Origin: Mycolicibacterium sp. ND9-15
GTDB taxonomy: Bacteria > Actinomycetota > Actinomycetes > Mycobacteriales > Mycobacteriaceae
Direction: 5' to 3'
Length of the DNA: 64,000 bases
Assembly: GCF_035918395.1 (NCBI RefSeq)
Contig: NZ_CP142362.1
Location: 2,703,501 to 2,767,500 of the forward strand
Part shown: in pieces, positions 10,073 through 20,437 of the stretch
Numbering within the stretch: position 1 is the stretch's first letter
How the letters are laid out: the number at the start of each line of letters is the position of its first letter
Notes under the pieces: model-generated
Databases searched by the model: none
The model's input: only the letters and a program-made list of their open reading frames with translations
What the model was told of the DNA's origin: nothing
Made by a program: the position numbers and the translations under genes

Positions 10073-10109
10073 GGCTGCCGAGAAGGAGCACCCGCTGCAC
10101 CGAGAACAT
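10059..10109 (-). CDS. Leader peptide of leuA (16 residues)
   Basis: The short ORF encodes MFSVQRVLLLGSRDGV, with three consecutive leucine codons (CTC CTT CTC) at residues 8-10. Its ATG lies eight bases after a TACAGT -10 box, so the transcript would begin at or within a base or two of the ATG: a leaderless leader peptide. It ends inside the stem of the hairpin at 10039-10072, upstream of leuA. Leucine leader peptides before leuA are reported in actinobacteria, which supports the reading. Confidence 0.6.
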   Translation of the reverse strand: MFSVQRVLLLGSRDGV

Positions 10110-10116
10110 TGGGGCT

Positions 10117-10145
10117 ACTGTACTCCGCACCCGCGCCCGTCACAA
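10117..10145 (-). promoter_or_regulatory. SigA-type promoter of the leuA leader
   Basis: On the reverse strand TTGTGA (10140-10145) and TACAGT (10117-10122) are separated by exactly 17 bases. The predicted transcription start falls at the ATG of the leucine leader peptide. Confidence 0.6.
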
Positions 10146-10278
10146 AACGCACTCCGCGTGGGCTTCCAGTGCCGCGAGCGCTCAGCCGGGTACGGTCCAG
10201 CGCCCTCGAAGTCAAGGATGAGCGCTCACCGAGGATGGAAGACAGCCGTACGAACCGGCGCTGGCTAAAGTTCGAGCC

Positions 10279-10728
10279 GTGAGGACACTTGGCCGGCGTT
10301 GGTGGGTGGCGATCGTCGTGGTCGTTGTCGTGGTCGTGGCGCTGGTGTACAGCCAGTTCCAGAAACCGCCGAAGGAGTGCGGCCCCGTGCTCGACCTGCT
10401 CGAGTACAACAAGTCGCAGAGCGAGTTGATCGGCGAGAAGAGCGAGGGCGCCGAGGGAGCGCCCACCGCGGCCGAGGAGATCGCCTATCGGGACTGGGCG
10501 GACGGGCTGGCCGAACGCGCCCGCAAGATCGACGCTCCGGAGCTCCGGTTCACCGCGGTGGAACTCGCCGATCTCGCCGCGATGTTCGTCCAGAAGATGC
10601 CCCAGGCCCGCGCGGAGACGGAATCCCGGGCACCCGGTGCGCCGGCGCCCGAGATCTATTACGAGATGTCGGCGATCGACGCGCAGATCCAGCACAAGAC
10701 CGCAGAGTTGACCAAGGCTTGCTCCTGA
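10279..10728 (+). CDS. Hypothetical membrane-anchored protein
   Basis: A 149-residue protein starting at GTG 10279. Residues 8-23 form one strongly hydrophobic segment (WWVAIVVVVVVVVALVYS) after a basic start, so it is a signal anchor with the rest outside the membrane. The exported part is charged and helical (ERARKIDAPELRFTAVELADL) and holds two cysteines, one just after the membrane segment (KECGPVLD) and one at the C-terminus (TKACS), which could pair. No family is recognised. It lies 21 bp upstream of the Ntn hydrolase gene and may share its transcript. Confidence 0.7.
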   Translation: MRTLGRRWWVAIVVVVVVVVALVYSQFQKPPKECGPVLDLLEYNKSQSELIGEKSEGAEGAPTAAEEIAYRDWADGLAERARKIDAPELRFTAVELADLAAMFVQKMPQARAETESRAPGAPAPEIYYEMSAIDAQIQHKTAELTKACS

Positions 10729-10749
10729 GCACCCCATAAGCTGGCTGGC

Positions 10750-11730
10750 GTGTGCACACGTGTGGTTTATTTCGGGACGAATGATCGCAACGTCACCGGT
10801 CGCTCCATGGACTGGAAGTCCGAGATCGGGACGAACCTGTGGGCGCTGCCGCGCGGCGTCCACCGGACCGGCCAGGCGGGCGCCCACTCCGCCGAGTGGA
10901 CGGCCAAGTACGGCAGCGTCGTCGCCACCGGATACGACATCAGCACCACCGACGGGGTGAACGAGGCCGGCCTCGCGGTCAACCTGTTGTGGCTGGCCGA
11001 ATCGCAGTACCCCGCCGAAACCGCCGGCGGTCCCGCGGTCTCGCTCGCGCTGTGGGGGCAGTACGTGCTCGACAACTTCGCGACCGTCGACGAGGCGGTA
11101 CAGGCGCTGCGCGCGACCCCGCTGCGGGTCGCCACCGCGGAGGTGCCGGGGCAACAGCGGATGGCGACGCTGCACCTGGCGATGTCGGACGCGAGCGGGG
11201 ACAGCGCGATCGTCGAGTACATCGACGGTGAACAGGTCATCCACCACGGCAGGCAGTACCAGGTGATGACGAACTCGCCGACGTTCGACAAGCAGTTGGC
11301 GATCACCGAGTACTGGAAGCAGATCGGCGGCACCGTGATGCTGCCGGGCACCAACCGTGCCGCCGACCGTTTCGTGCGGGCCTCGTTCTACATCGACGCG
11401 GTCCCGAAGAGCGACGATCCGTTGCTGGCCGCCGCGACGGTGTTCAGCGTCGTGCGCAACGCGTCGGTGCCGTACGGGATCGCCACCTCGGACGAGCCCA
11501 ACATCTCCAGCACGCGCTGGCGCACGGTCGTCGACCACAAGTCGCTGCGCTACTTCTTCGAGTCGGCGCTCTCGCCGAACACGTTCTGGGTGGAACTGCG
11601 CAAGCTCGACTTCTCCGCGGGCGCCCCGGCGCTGCGGCTGCCGCTCGGGGAGGGGGAGAAGACGATCTACGCCGGGGACGCCAGTTCGATGTTCGAGCGG
11701 GCCGAGCCGTTCGCTTTCCTGGGGGTGTGA
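10750..11730 (+). CDS. Linear amide C-N hydrolase (choloylglycine hydrolase/penicillin V acylase family)
   Basis: A 326-residue Ntn-hydrolase. After removal of the initiator Met (GTG at 10750) the N-terminal residue is Cys2 (MCTRVVYFG), the catalytic nucleophile and base of the family. Other family features are R and D in NVTGRSMDW, the NEAGLAVNLLWL segment and N in YQVMTNSPTFDKQL. Such enzymes split linear amides such as bile salts, penicillin V or acyl-homoserine lactones; substrate cannot be assigned. There is no signal peptide, so a cytoplasmic location is likely. Context (leuA on one side, ask on the other) gives no pathway hint. Confidence 0.88.
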   Translation: MCTRVVYFGTNDRNVTGRSMDWKSEIGTNLWALPRGVHRTGQAGAHSAEWTAKYGSVVATGYDISTTDGVNEAGLAVNLLWLAESQYPAETAGGPAVSLALWGQYVLDNFATVDEAVQALRATPLRVATAEVPGQQRMATLHLAMSDASGDSAIVEYIDGEQVIHHGRQYQVMTNSPTFDKQLAITEYWKQIGGTVMLPGTNRAADRFVRASFYIDAVPKSDDPLLAAATVFSVVRNASVPYGIATSDEPNISSTRWRTVVDHKSLRYFFESALSPNTFWVELRKLDFSAGAPALRLPLGEGEKTIYAGDASSMFERAEPFAFLGV

Positions 11731-11803
11731 CCGCGGGATAAACCAGGTGCGCGCAGCCCTTATCCTTGTTGGGACCTTCTCCGGCACTTGAAAGGCTTGT
11801 TCA

Positions 11804-14106
<2,303 letters not shown>

Positions 14107-14107
14107 T

Positions 14108-15235
14108 TTGCGCCGAAACGGTATTCCAGCAGGCCTTCTCTCGATATTTCTCTGCTGGAATACAGTTTCGGCGATCGGTGCCGCGGCGGCCCAGCCCGCG
14201 CCGATCCCCGGCCCGGTGTTGCCGCCCCTGGCGCCCGGACAAGTGATCCGCATCGGACCGACGGCCGGCACCGGTACACCGACACGCGATTACGGTGTGG
14301 GTGCCACGGACCTGTGCGAGTTCATGGAGTTTCCGAGCGGCATCCTGCAGGTGTGCGGCGACAGTTTCGCCGGGCAGGGTGTCGGCTACGGCGGCTGGTT
14401 CTCACCGATCGCCTTGCACGTCGAGACGGATTCGCTCAGCGATCCGACCGGCGTGCGCTACGACGGCGTGACCGGGACCGACCGGCCGCTGCTGGCCGAT
14501 CCGACCCCTGCGGGTATGTCGCAACTGCCCGCAGGTGTCGTCCAGATCAACCGGGAGAACTACATGATGGTCACCACGGTGCGGGAGCTGAAGCCCGAGT
14601 CGTCGAGGTTGGTCAAACCAGATCCGGCGCGGGGCAATTGGCCGACGGTGCCGGGGTCCGAACGTGCGGCGGACTACGCCGACGGTCGGCAGTCCCAGAT
14701 CAGCGGCTACTACGACCCGATACCGCGGGCCGACTCGCAGAGCGGGTGGGTGTACATCGTGGCCAACAACTTCGACCGGAGCGAGCCGCTGGTGCTGTAC
14801 CGGGCCACACCGGAGCAATTCGAGGACCGGTCCAGCTGGCAGGGCTGGTCGGCGGTTTCGGGTTGGGGTCAACCGCCCACACCGCTGTGGCCGGACTTAA
14901 TCGGCGAGATGAGCATCCGGCAGATTGACGGCAAGACGGTGCTGTCGTACTTCAACGCCACGACCGGCAACATGGAAATGCGCGTGGCCAACGATCCCAC
15001 CGGGCTGGGCACCGCGCCGATGACGTCCGTCGTCGTCGCCTCCGAGTGGCCGTACCCGGTGGATCATCTCGGGCCGCCGGAGAACAACCGGCTGGCCCAA
15101 CCGTACGGCGGCTACATCTCACCGGGTTCGGCGCTGGACGAGGTGCGAATTTTCGTCAGCCAATGGAACACCGGCCCGCGCGGCGGGTCGCCCTACCGGG
15201 TGATCCAATTTGCGGTGAACCCGTACCAGCCCTAG
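14108..15235 (+). CDS. Secreted protein, DUF4185-like (Rv3707c position)
   Basis: The frame is open from inside asd, but the likely start is TTG 14108, one base after the asd stop, giving 375 residues. Residues 1-30 read as a signal peptide (RRNGIPAGLLSIFLCWNT then AIGAAAAQPAP). The exported part holds repeated strand-rich motifs (YGVGATDLCEFMEF, VCGDSFAGQGVG, GWVYIVANNFDRSEPLVLYR, GGYISPGSALDEVRIFVSQW) suggesting a beta-propeller-like fold; DUF4185 is my best family guess. The signal peptide is encoded wholly within a 64-base inverted repeat, so a later start or poor translation from asd transcripts must be considered. No enzymatic role is claimed. Confidence 0.65.
   Translation: MRRNGIPAGLLSIFLCWNTVSAIGAAAAQPAPIPGPVLPPLAPGQVIRIGPTAGTGTPTRDYGVGATDLCEFMEFPSGILQVCGDSFAGQGVGYGGWFSPIALHVETDSLSDPTGVRYDGVTGTDRPLLADPTPAGMSQLPAGVVQINRENYMMVTTVRELKPESSRLVKPDPARGNWPTVPGSERAADYADGRQSQISGYYDPIPRADSQSGWVYIVANNFDRSEPLVLYRATPEQFEDRSSWQGWSAVSGWGQPPTPLWPDLIGEMSIRQIDGKTVLSYFNATTGNMEMRVANDPTGLGTAPMTSVVVASEWPYPVDHLGPPENNRLAQPYGGYISPGSALDEVRIFVSQWNTGPRGGSPYRVIQFAVNPYQP
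14111..14173. repeat. Long near-perfect inverted repeat at the asd 3' end
   Basis: Arms of 22 bases (14111-14132 and 14152-14173) match at 21 positions, with a 19-base loop rich in T and C. The outer arm sequence is CGCCGAAAC and the inner part TATTCCAGCAG. It lies directly after asd and inside the predicted signal-peptide codons of the next gene. It could act as a terminator, a translation-blocking stem or a small palindromic mobile repeat. Confidence 0.9.
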
Positions 15236-15404
15236 GCAGCTAATTCCGCTGTGAAACAACACTTTTCGAAGTCAAACAGGACGGCGCCCGGGTTTTCGCT
15301 TTGCCCGCGGCGGACGCGACACCGGAGGACACTGCAAGAGTGCAGGAACGCCGTGATCGACGCCTCCGCACACCACTAGTTCAACACAGTGCTAGGAGGA
15401 ACGA

Positions 15405-15716
15405 ATGAAATATGCCATGACGTGGACGAACCGTCTCGGGGGCTCGGGTAAGGAGAATGAGGAAGGCGTGCGGCGTGCTCTCGAATTGTTTTCGAAGTGG
15501 CAACCGCCCGCAGGCATGACTTTCCACCAGTTCGTCGGCCGCCTGGACGGAGAAGGCGGGTTCGCCATCGTGGAGACCGACAATCCGACCGAGCTCCTCA
15601 CGGAAACGTCGAAGTTCGCCCCGTTCAACGTGTTCAACATCCATCCAGTAGTGGACATGAACGACTGGGCACAAGCGGCCCAAGGAGGCATCGACTTCAG
15701 AGCCTCGTTCGCCTGA
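15405..15716 (+). CDS. DUF3303-like small protein
   Basis: A 103-residue protein with an excellent ribosome site (AGGAGG at 15393). MKYAMTWTNRLGGSGKENEEG, a helix (ALELFSKWQPPAGMTFHQFVGRL) and strands around GGFAIVETDNPTELL match the DUF3303/dimeric alpha-beta barrel pattern; the function of that family is unknown. It is a single-gene unit: 169 bp upstream without another gene, and a strong hairpin terminator downstream. Confidence 0.75.
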   Translation: MKYAMTWTNRLGGSGKENEEGVRRALELFSKWQPPAGMTFHQFVGRLDGEGGFAIVETDNPTELLTETSKFAPFNVFNIHPVVDMNDWAQAAQGGIDFRASFA

Positions 15717-15731
15717 ATCGCCTTATGAACT

Positions 15732-15761
15732 GATGGGGTCGGCGTGATGGCCGGCCCCATC
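15732..15761. terminator. Bidirectional hairpin terminator
   Basis: A 12-bp stem (GATGGGGTCGGC with GCCGGCCCCATC, one wobble pair) around a 6-base loop lies between the DUF3303 stop and the convergent oxygenase stop. It is the strongest terminator-like hairpin noted in the window, again without a U-tract. Confidence 0.65.
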
Positions 15762-15790
15762 GTCGGTCGGTGAACCTGTTCAAGCCCCGG

Positions 15791-17011
15791 TCAGGCGACG
15801 CTGCCGACCTGGTGGGCCGACTCGCCAATCGTCGCTCCGCTGTCCCCGATGATCGTCCGCATCAACGCCTTGTGTTCGCGGTCCCCGCGCGCCGTCGCGC
15901 GGCCGATACCGCCCGGCAAGGCCACGGCGGCCACGCTTCGGCCGAGGTTCACAGGCAGTCGTAACGCCGGATACCAGGGCACATGGGGCCGCAGACCCAG
16001 AGCACGCATGGTGCGGGGACCCAAGAAGCCACTGGTGACCGAAAGATGTTGAGCCCGTGCGATGCGACGCCGGATCGTGGGCATGGTGTCGTAATGCCAG
16101 ATCATGGGGTCGTCGGCCATCGGGACAGCCAACTGCCGCGACGACTCGTCGGGCTCGGCGAGTGCGCCGAGGGTGTGGTAGAGCACCCGGATGCTGTCGC
16201 GAAATCCGCGCGGCAGCCACTCGTCCTCCACCCCCATCAGCCATCCGACGTAGCGAGTCAAGTGAGCGATGGCGTCATAGTCTTTGGGCCGCAACACGAT
16301 CCCCATCCCCATCACGCCGACGGCGGGTGCGACGAGCGCGCCGATCAGCGTCGCCGCCATATCGGTCTGGTTGATCGGGACGCCCCACTCATCGGCGCGC
16401 CAGTCCGGCATCGCGGCGACATGTCGGCGCACCAGTCCGTGGATCAGCCGAACCCGCAGGGTGGACCGATAGCCGGCACCCAGCCGCTCGAGCCCGCCTT
16501 CTGAGATGACGTCCATCGCCCACTGCATCGTCTCGGCGAAGCGCTTGTTCGAGCCCTTCTCCAGCGCGCCGGTGCGCAGCAGCGTCTTGTTGAACCCGGA
16601 GAACTGGTAGCCGCCGAGAAGGGAGACGTCACGCGCGACGTACATTCCGTCGGCGCCGCCGCGCCGCAGCGCACGCTGCCCTCGGCGCAGCTTCGCCGAG
16701 TCGACCCACGCGGGGAGGGCTTCCACCCGTGCGAAGAAGACGCGCAGCGGTTCCGGCGCTTCGGGTGCCGCGTCGATGCCATGGGTGAGCGCCCGGTCGA
16801 ACAACGGCCGTGTCTGCTTGATCCCGGCGTCGGTCATCCACTCCACGAGGCGGTCCATCGGTTCGTCGCCGACGGTCAGCCGTTCGCCCAGCCTGTCCCA
16901 CTGCTGTGCCGTCGGTACGCCGATGTTCAACACCGTTGCCATGGCGCGGATGCTGGCCGGCACCGGCCGGGGACGCTCCGGATGACGCGCCGGGACAGGC
17001 TGTTCCATCAT
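15791..17011 (-). CDS. Oxygenase MpaB family protein (DUF2236)
   Basis: About 406 residues from ATG 17011 (MMEQPVPARHPERPRP); the frame extends 27 codons further but lacks a better start. The sequence matches the DUF2236/latex-clearing-protein/MpaB family of heme b oxygenases: RDVSLLGGYQFSGFNKTLLRTGALEKGSN is the characteristic block (about residues 125-150), followed by RVRLIHGLVRRH and INQTDMAATLIGAL. The family histidine that binds heme is likely in RLIHGLV. Substrate is unknown. Upstream lies a good SigA-type promoter and no operon partner is apparent. Confidence 0.8.
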   Translation of the reverse strand: MMEQPVPARHPERPRPVPASIRAMATVLNIGVPTAQQWDRLGERLTVGDEPMDRLVEWMTDAGIKQTRPLFDRALTHGIDAAPEAPEPLRVFFARVEALPAWVDSAKLRRGQRALRRGGADGMYVARDVSLLGGYQFSGFNKTLLRTGALEKGSNKRFAETMQWAMDVISEGGLERLGAGYRSTLRVRLIHGLVRRHVAAMPDWRADEWGVPINQTDMAATLIGALVAPAVGVMGMGIVLRPKDYDAIAHLTRYVGWLMGVEDEWLPRGFRDSIRVLYHTLGALAEPDESSRQLAVPMADDPMIWHYDTMPTIRRRIARAQHLSVTSGFLGPRTMRALGLRPHVPWYPALRLPVNLGRSVAAVALPGGIGRATARGDREHKALMRTIIGDSGATIGESAHQVGSVA

Positions 17012-17053
17012 CTCGGTTCCCTTCGAGCCAGAGTCTGACAACGCGTGTAGTCG

Positions 17054-17083
17054 AAAGTAGGCCGCGCGCTCAGCGGATGTCAA
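17054..17083 (-). promoter_or_regulatory. SigA-type promoter of the MpaB-family gene
   Basis: On the reverse strand a perfect TTGACA (17078-17083) and TACTTT (17054-17059) are 18 bases apart. The start point would lie about 35 bases before the assigned ATG. Confidence 0.55.
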
Positions 17084-17145
17084 TCGGCGCATTCACAGCC
17101 GGCTCATAGGCGGCGCATGACGGGCTCATCGAAACCACCCGCAAG

Positions 17146-17553
17146 ATGTCAGGTATGAGCGAAACGCCATCCGAACCCGCAACCGCTACCACTGCCGAGC
17201 ATGACGTCACGCCGGTGCGCCAGGAACCGCGCCGCTCCAGGCTCGGTGCCGCCGCCGCCTGGGTCGGCATCGTCGCCGGCGTGGTGTTCGTCGTCGCGGT
17301 GATCTTCTTTTCCGGTTTCATCCTTGGCGCACACTCCGGGGGCCACCACCGCGGCGGGCATCCTGGCGGCCACGATCGCGACGCCGGGAACTTCCACCGG
17401 GGGCCGCCACCGGGATTTCCGATGGGGCCGCGCGGGGAGTTCGAACGTCCGTCGGTCGGCGGTCCTGGCGCGCCGGGCGGCCCACGCTTCCAGCCGCCGC
17501 AACCGCCACAGTCGCCCGAGGCGCCGACCACGACTGCGCCGGCACGACCGTAA
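17146..17553 (+). CDS. Small proline- and glycine-rich membrane protein
   Basis: Up to 135 residues; two starts are possible, ATG 17146 (MSGMSETPSEP) or ATG 17155 (MSETPSEP), and neither has a strong ribosome site. A hydrophilic N-terminus (about 40 residues) is followed by one membrane segment (AAAWVGIVAGVVFVVAVIFF) and an extracytoplasmic tail that changes from His/Gly-rich (GHHRGGHPGGHD) to Pro/Gly-rich (PPPGFPMGPRG, QPPQPPQSPEAP). The histidine cluster could bind metal. No family is recognised. Confidence 0.6.
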   Translation: MSGMSETPSEPATATTAEHDVTPVRQEPRRSRLGAAAAWVGIVAGVVFVVAVIFFSGFILGAHSGGHHRGGHPGGHDRDAGNFHRGPPPGFPMGPRGEFERPSVGGPGAPGGPRFQPPQPPQSPEAPTTTAPARP

Positions 17554-17746
17554 CAACATTCGAACTCGAGGGCCGGCATCGCCGTCGATGGCCGGCATGG
17601 GCACGGGCATCAGTACACCCGGGAGCATTTGAACCGGCGCCCTCATCGCGTCCTCGACGTGATGTTTGGGATCGATCCACTCAGGAGACTCCACCTTGAA
17701 TGAGGCGGCGCAGCCCAATGCCGTCCGATTCGAGGAGTGACGCCTG
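17554..17746 (+). other. Intergenic region upstream of katA
   Basis: 193 bp. A ribosome site (GAGGAG at 17732) serves katA. A 14-codon TTG-started frame overlaps it but has no supporting feature. No Fur-like box or SigF-type promoter was found here. Confidence 0.5.
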
Positions 17747-19204
17747 ATGACCGACAAGTACACGACCAACGACGCGGGCAATCCCGCCCCGAGCGATGAC
17801 AACTCGCTGACCGTCGGGCCGGACGGTCCAATCCTGCTCCAGGACCACTATCTGATCGAGCAGATGGCCAACTTCAACCGGGAGCGCATTCCGGAGCGCC
17901 AGCCGCACGCCAAGGGCGCCGGTGCGTTTGGCTACTTCGAGGTGACCAACGACGTCAGCAAGTACACCAGGGCCGCGGTGTTCCAACCCGGCACCAAGAC
18001 CGAGATGCTGGCCCGATTCTCCACCGTGGCAGGTGAGCGCGGTAGCCCGGACACGTGGCGCGACCCGCGTGGGTTCGCGCTGAAGTTCTACACCTCAGCG
18101 GGCAACCTCGACCTGGTCTGCAACAACACGCCGGTTTTCTTCATGCGCGACCCGTTGAAGTTCCAGCACTTCATCCGATCGCAGAAACGACTGCAAAAGA
18201 ACAACTTGCGTGACAACAACATGCAGTGGGACTTCTGGAGCCTCTCACCGGAGTCCGCGCATCAGGTCACCTGGCTGATGGGCGACCGGGGTATTCCGAA
18301 GACGTGGCGGCACATGAACGGCTACAGCAGCCACACCTACAGCTGGATCAATGCCGACGGCGAGATCTTCTGGGTGAAGTACCACTTCAAGACCGACCAG
18401 GGCATCGACTTCCTTACCCAGAAAGAGGCCGACGTGCTGGCGGGCGAGGACACCGATTACCACACCAGGGACCTCTACGAGGCGATCGAGGGCGGTGATC
18501 ACCCGAGTTGGACACTGAAGGTGCAGATCATGCCGTTCGAAGAGGCCAAGACCTACCGGTACAACCCCTTCGATCTGACCAAGGTGTGGCCGCACGGCGA
18601 CTACCCGCTGATCGACGTCGGCAAGATGGTGCTCAACCGCAACGTCACCGATTTCCACACCGAGATGGAGCAGGCGGCGTTCGAGCCGAACAACATCGTC
18701 CCCGGCACCGGGTTGAGCCCGGACAAGATGCTGCTGGCCCGCGGGTTCTCCTACGCCGATGCGCACCGAGCCCGCCTCGGGGTGAACTACAAGCAGATTC
18801 CGGTGAATTCACCGCACGTGGAGGTGAACAGCTACTCCAAGGACGGCGTGATGCGGGTTCAGAACGTCACCGACCCGGTGTACGCGCCGAACTCCTACGG
18901 TGGTCCCCAGGCCGACGAGGCGCGGGCCGCCGAGGTGCGCTGGATGTCCGACGGCGACATGGTCCGCGCCGCATACACGTTGCGTCCGGACGACGACGAC
19001 TGGGGCCAGCCCGGCACGCTCGTCCGCGACGTACTCGACGATGCCGCGCGGGACCGTCTGGCCTCCAACATCATTGGCAGCTTGTCCGATGGTGTGCGGG
19101 AACCGGTACTGTCGCGGGCGTTCGAGTACTGGCGCAACGTCGACGCCGATCTCGGAAAGAAGGTCGAGGAGGGGGTGCGGGCCAAGTCCGGCGGCGGAAA
19201 GTGA
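17747..19204 (+). CDS. katA: Heme catalase (small-subunit, KatA type)
   Basis: A complete 485-residue monofunctional catalase, which converts hydrogen peroxide to water and oxygen. Essential residues are present: the active-site His in [16 protein letters not shown] (about residue 57), Asn in [12 protein letters not shown] (about 130) and the heme-ligand Tyr in [15 protein letters not shown] (about 340). Length fits clade 3 enzymes without the C-terminal domain of large catalases. An Ohr-type peroxidase gene follows 43 bp later, suggesting a joint peroxide-defence unit. A second, degraded catalase lies at 29677-30834, so this copy and the Mn catalase are the working ones here. Confidence 0.96.
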   Translation: MTDKYTTNDAGNPAPSDDNSLTVGPDGPILLQDHYLIEQMANFNRERIPERQPHAKGAGAFGYFEVTNDVSKYTRAAVFQPGTKTEMLARFSTVAGERGSPDTWRDPRGFALKFYTSAGNLDLVCNNTPVFFMRDPLKFQHFIRSQKRLQKNNLRDNNMQWDFWSLSPESAHQVTWLMGDRGIPKTWRHMNGYSSHTYSWINADGEIFWVKYHFKTDQGIDFLTQKEADVLAGEDTDYHTRDLYEAIEGGDHPSWTLKVQIMPFEEAKTYRYNPFDLTKVWPHGDYPLIDVGKMVLNRNVTDFHTEMEQAAFEPNNIVPGTGLSPDKMLLARGFSYADAHRARLGVNYKQIPVNSPHVEVNSYSKDGVMRVQNVTDPVYAPNSYGGPQADEARAAEVRWMSDGDMVRAAYTLRPDDDDWGQPGTLVRDVLDDAARDRLASNIIGSLSDGVREPVLSRAFEYWRNVDADLGKKVEEGVRAKSGGGK

Positions 19205-19247
19205 CGGGGCTCTTGCCGTCCGCGGCCAGGCTGGCATGATCGAGCCC

Positions 19248-19673
19248 ATGAGTATCGAAGCCATCTACACCGCAGAATCCACCGCGTCCGGAGGCGGCCG
19301 CGACGGCCACGTGAGGTCCTCGGACGGCAAGCTGGACCTGGACACCCGTCCGCCCAAGGAGATGGGTGGCAGTGGCGAAGGCGTCAACCCCGAACTGCTG
19401 TTCTCAGCCGGATACGCCGCGTGCTTCCTGGGCGCCTTGCGGCTGGTGGCCAAGAACGAGAACGTGCAGCTCGATGATGCCACGGCGGTCACGGTGCAGA
19501 TCGGCATCGGCAAGCATGAGACCAGTTTCGGGCTGAGCGTTGACATCATCGGATACCTGCCCGGCATCGAGCAGGGCCAGGCCGAAGATCTGATGAACAA
19601 GGCCAACCAGGTCTGCCCATACTCGAAGGCCACTCGCGGCAACATCGACGTCAAAACGTCAGCCAAGGTCTGA
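19248..19673 (+). CDS. Organic hydroperoxide resistance protein (Ohr/OsmC family)
   Basis: A 141-residue thiol peroxidase of the Ohr branch, reducing organic hydroperoxides. The two catalytic cysteines are in SAGYAACFLGALRLVA (about residue 59) and NQVCPYSKATRGNIDV (about residue 123). The N-terminus IYTAESTASGGGRDGHVRSS is typical. ATG 19248 (MSIEAIYTAES) is preferred; an ATG 12 bases upstream would add MIEP. The gene follows katA closely and is followed 5 bases later by a secreted-protein gene. Confidence 0.92.
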   Translation: MSIEAIYTAESTASGGGRDGHVRSSDGKLDLDTRPPKEMGGSGEGVNPELLFSAGYAACFLGALRLVAKNENVQLDDATAVTVQIGIGKHETSFGLSVDIIGYLPGIEQGQAEDLMNKANQVCPYSKATRGNIDVKTSAKV

Positions 19674-19678
19674 TCCCG

Positions 19679-20317
19679 GTGCGGTTCGCGGCCGCAGCGC
19701 TCGCCGTCGCGGCGGCGCTCGTGTTCGCCGCCCCGGTATACGGCCGCCCTTCGGATCCGGGCGTGGTGAACTATGCCGTGCTCCCGAAGGGATCGGTGGG
19801 CAATATCGTCGGCGCGACAATGCGATTTGAGTCGGTGTTCTCGGAACCGGTGCAGACGTTCTTCGTCGACAACCCGGCGTGCAACAACTGGGCCGACATC
19901 GGCCTGCCCGACGTCTACTCCGATCCCGACCTCGCGGCGTTCAACGGTGCGGTGACCCAGGAGTCGGCCGGCGACGCGACGCATCTCGTCAAGCAGGCGG
20001 TCGGTGTGTTCGCGACGAGCGACGCGGCCGACCGGGCCTTCCGTCGCGTCGTCGACCGCACTGTCGGCTGCAATGGGCAGACCTCCGCGATGCACCTGGA
20101 CAACTTCACCACTCAGGTCTGGACCTTCACCGGCGGTCCCGCCTCGGCGACGGACGCCGACTGGGTCAAACAGGAGGCGGGGACGGATCGGCGTTGCTTC
20201 ACCACCACCCGCAAGCGCGAAAACGTCCTGCTGCAAGCGAAGGTCTGCCAGTCTGGTAACGGCGGTCCCGCGGTGAACGTCCTTGCCGGCGCGATGCAGA
20301 ACGCTCTCGGCCAGTAG
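19679..20317 (+). CDS. Secreted PknH-sensor-like domain protein (Rv3705c-like)
   Basis: A 212-residue protein starting at GTG 19679 with a clear signal peptide (RFAAAALAVAAALVFAAPVYG). The mature part matches the extracellular PknH-like sensor fold: four cysteines, in NPACNNWAD, TVGCNGQT, DRRCFTTT and AKVCQSGNG, placed to form two disulfides. In PknH this domain is the exterior sensor of a kinase; here it is free-standing. No cysteine follows the signal peptide, so it is not a lipoprotein. Position just before the egt genes matches M. tuberculosis. Confidence 0.8.
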   Translation: MRFAAAALAVAAALVFAAPVYGRPSDPGVVNYAVLPKGSVGNIVGATMRFESVFSEPVQTFFVDNPACNNWADIGLPDVYSDPDLAAFNGAVTQESAGDATHLVKQAVGVFATSDAADRAFRRVVDRTVGCNGQTSAMHLDNFTTQVWTFTGGPASATDADWVKQEAGTDRRCFTTTRKRENVLLQAKVCQSGNGGPAVNVLAGAMQNALGQ

Positions 20318-20437
20318 CCGAGCCGGATTCGGTCATTTGTAACGAACGCGTCATCGGAAAACCGCGAGACTTGTCGGTCCCGTCTGGAAGATGGTTGAAG
20401 GGGGCGATCGGTCCAAACCCGGAAGGGGATGGTAGGG

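Noticed and set aside
17695..17742. TTG-started leader peptide overlapping the katA ribosome site
   Set aside because: No special codon content, hairpin or promoter supports it; likely chance.
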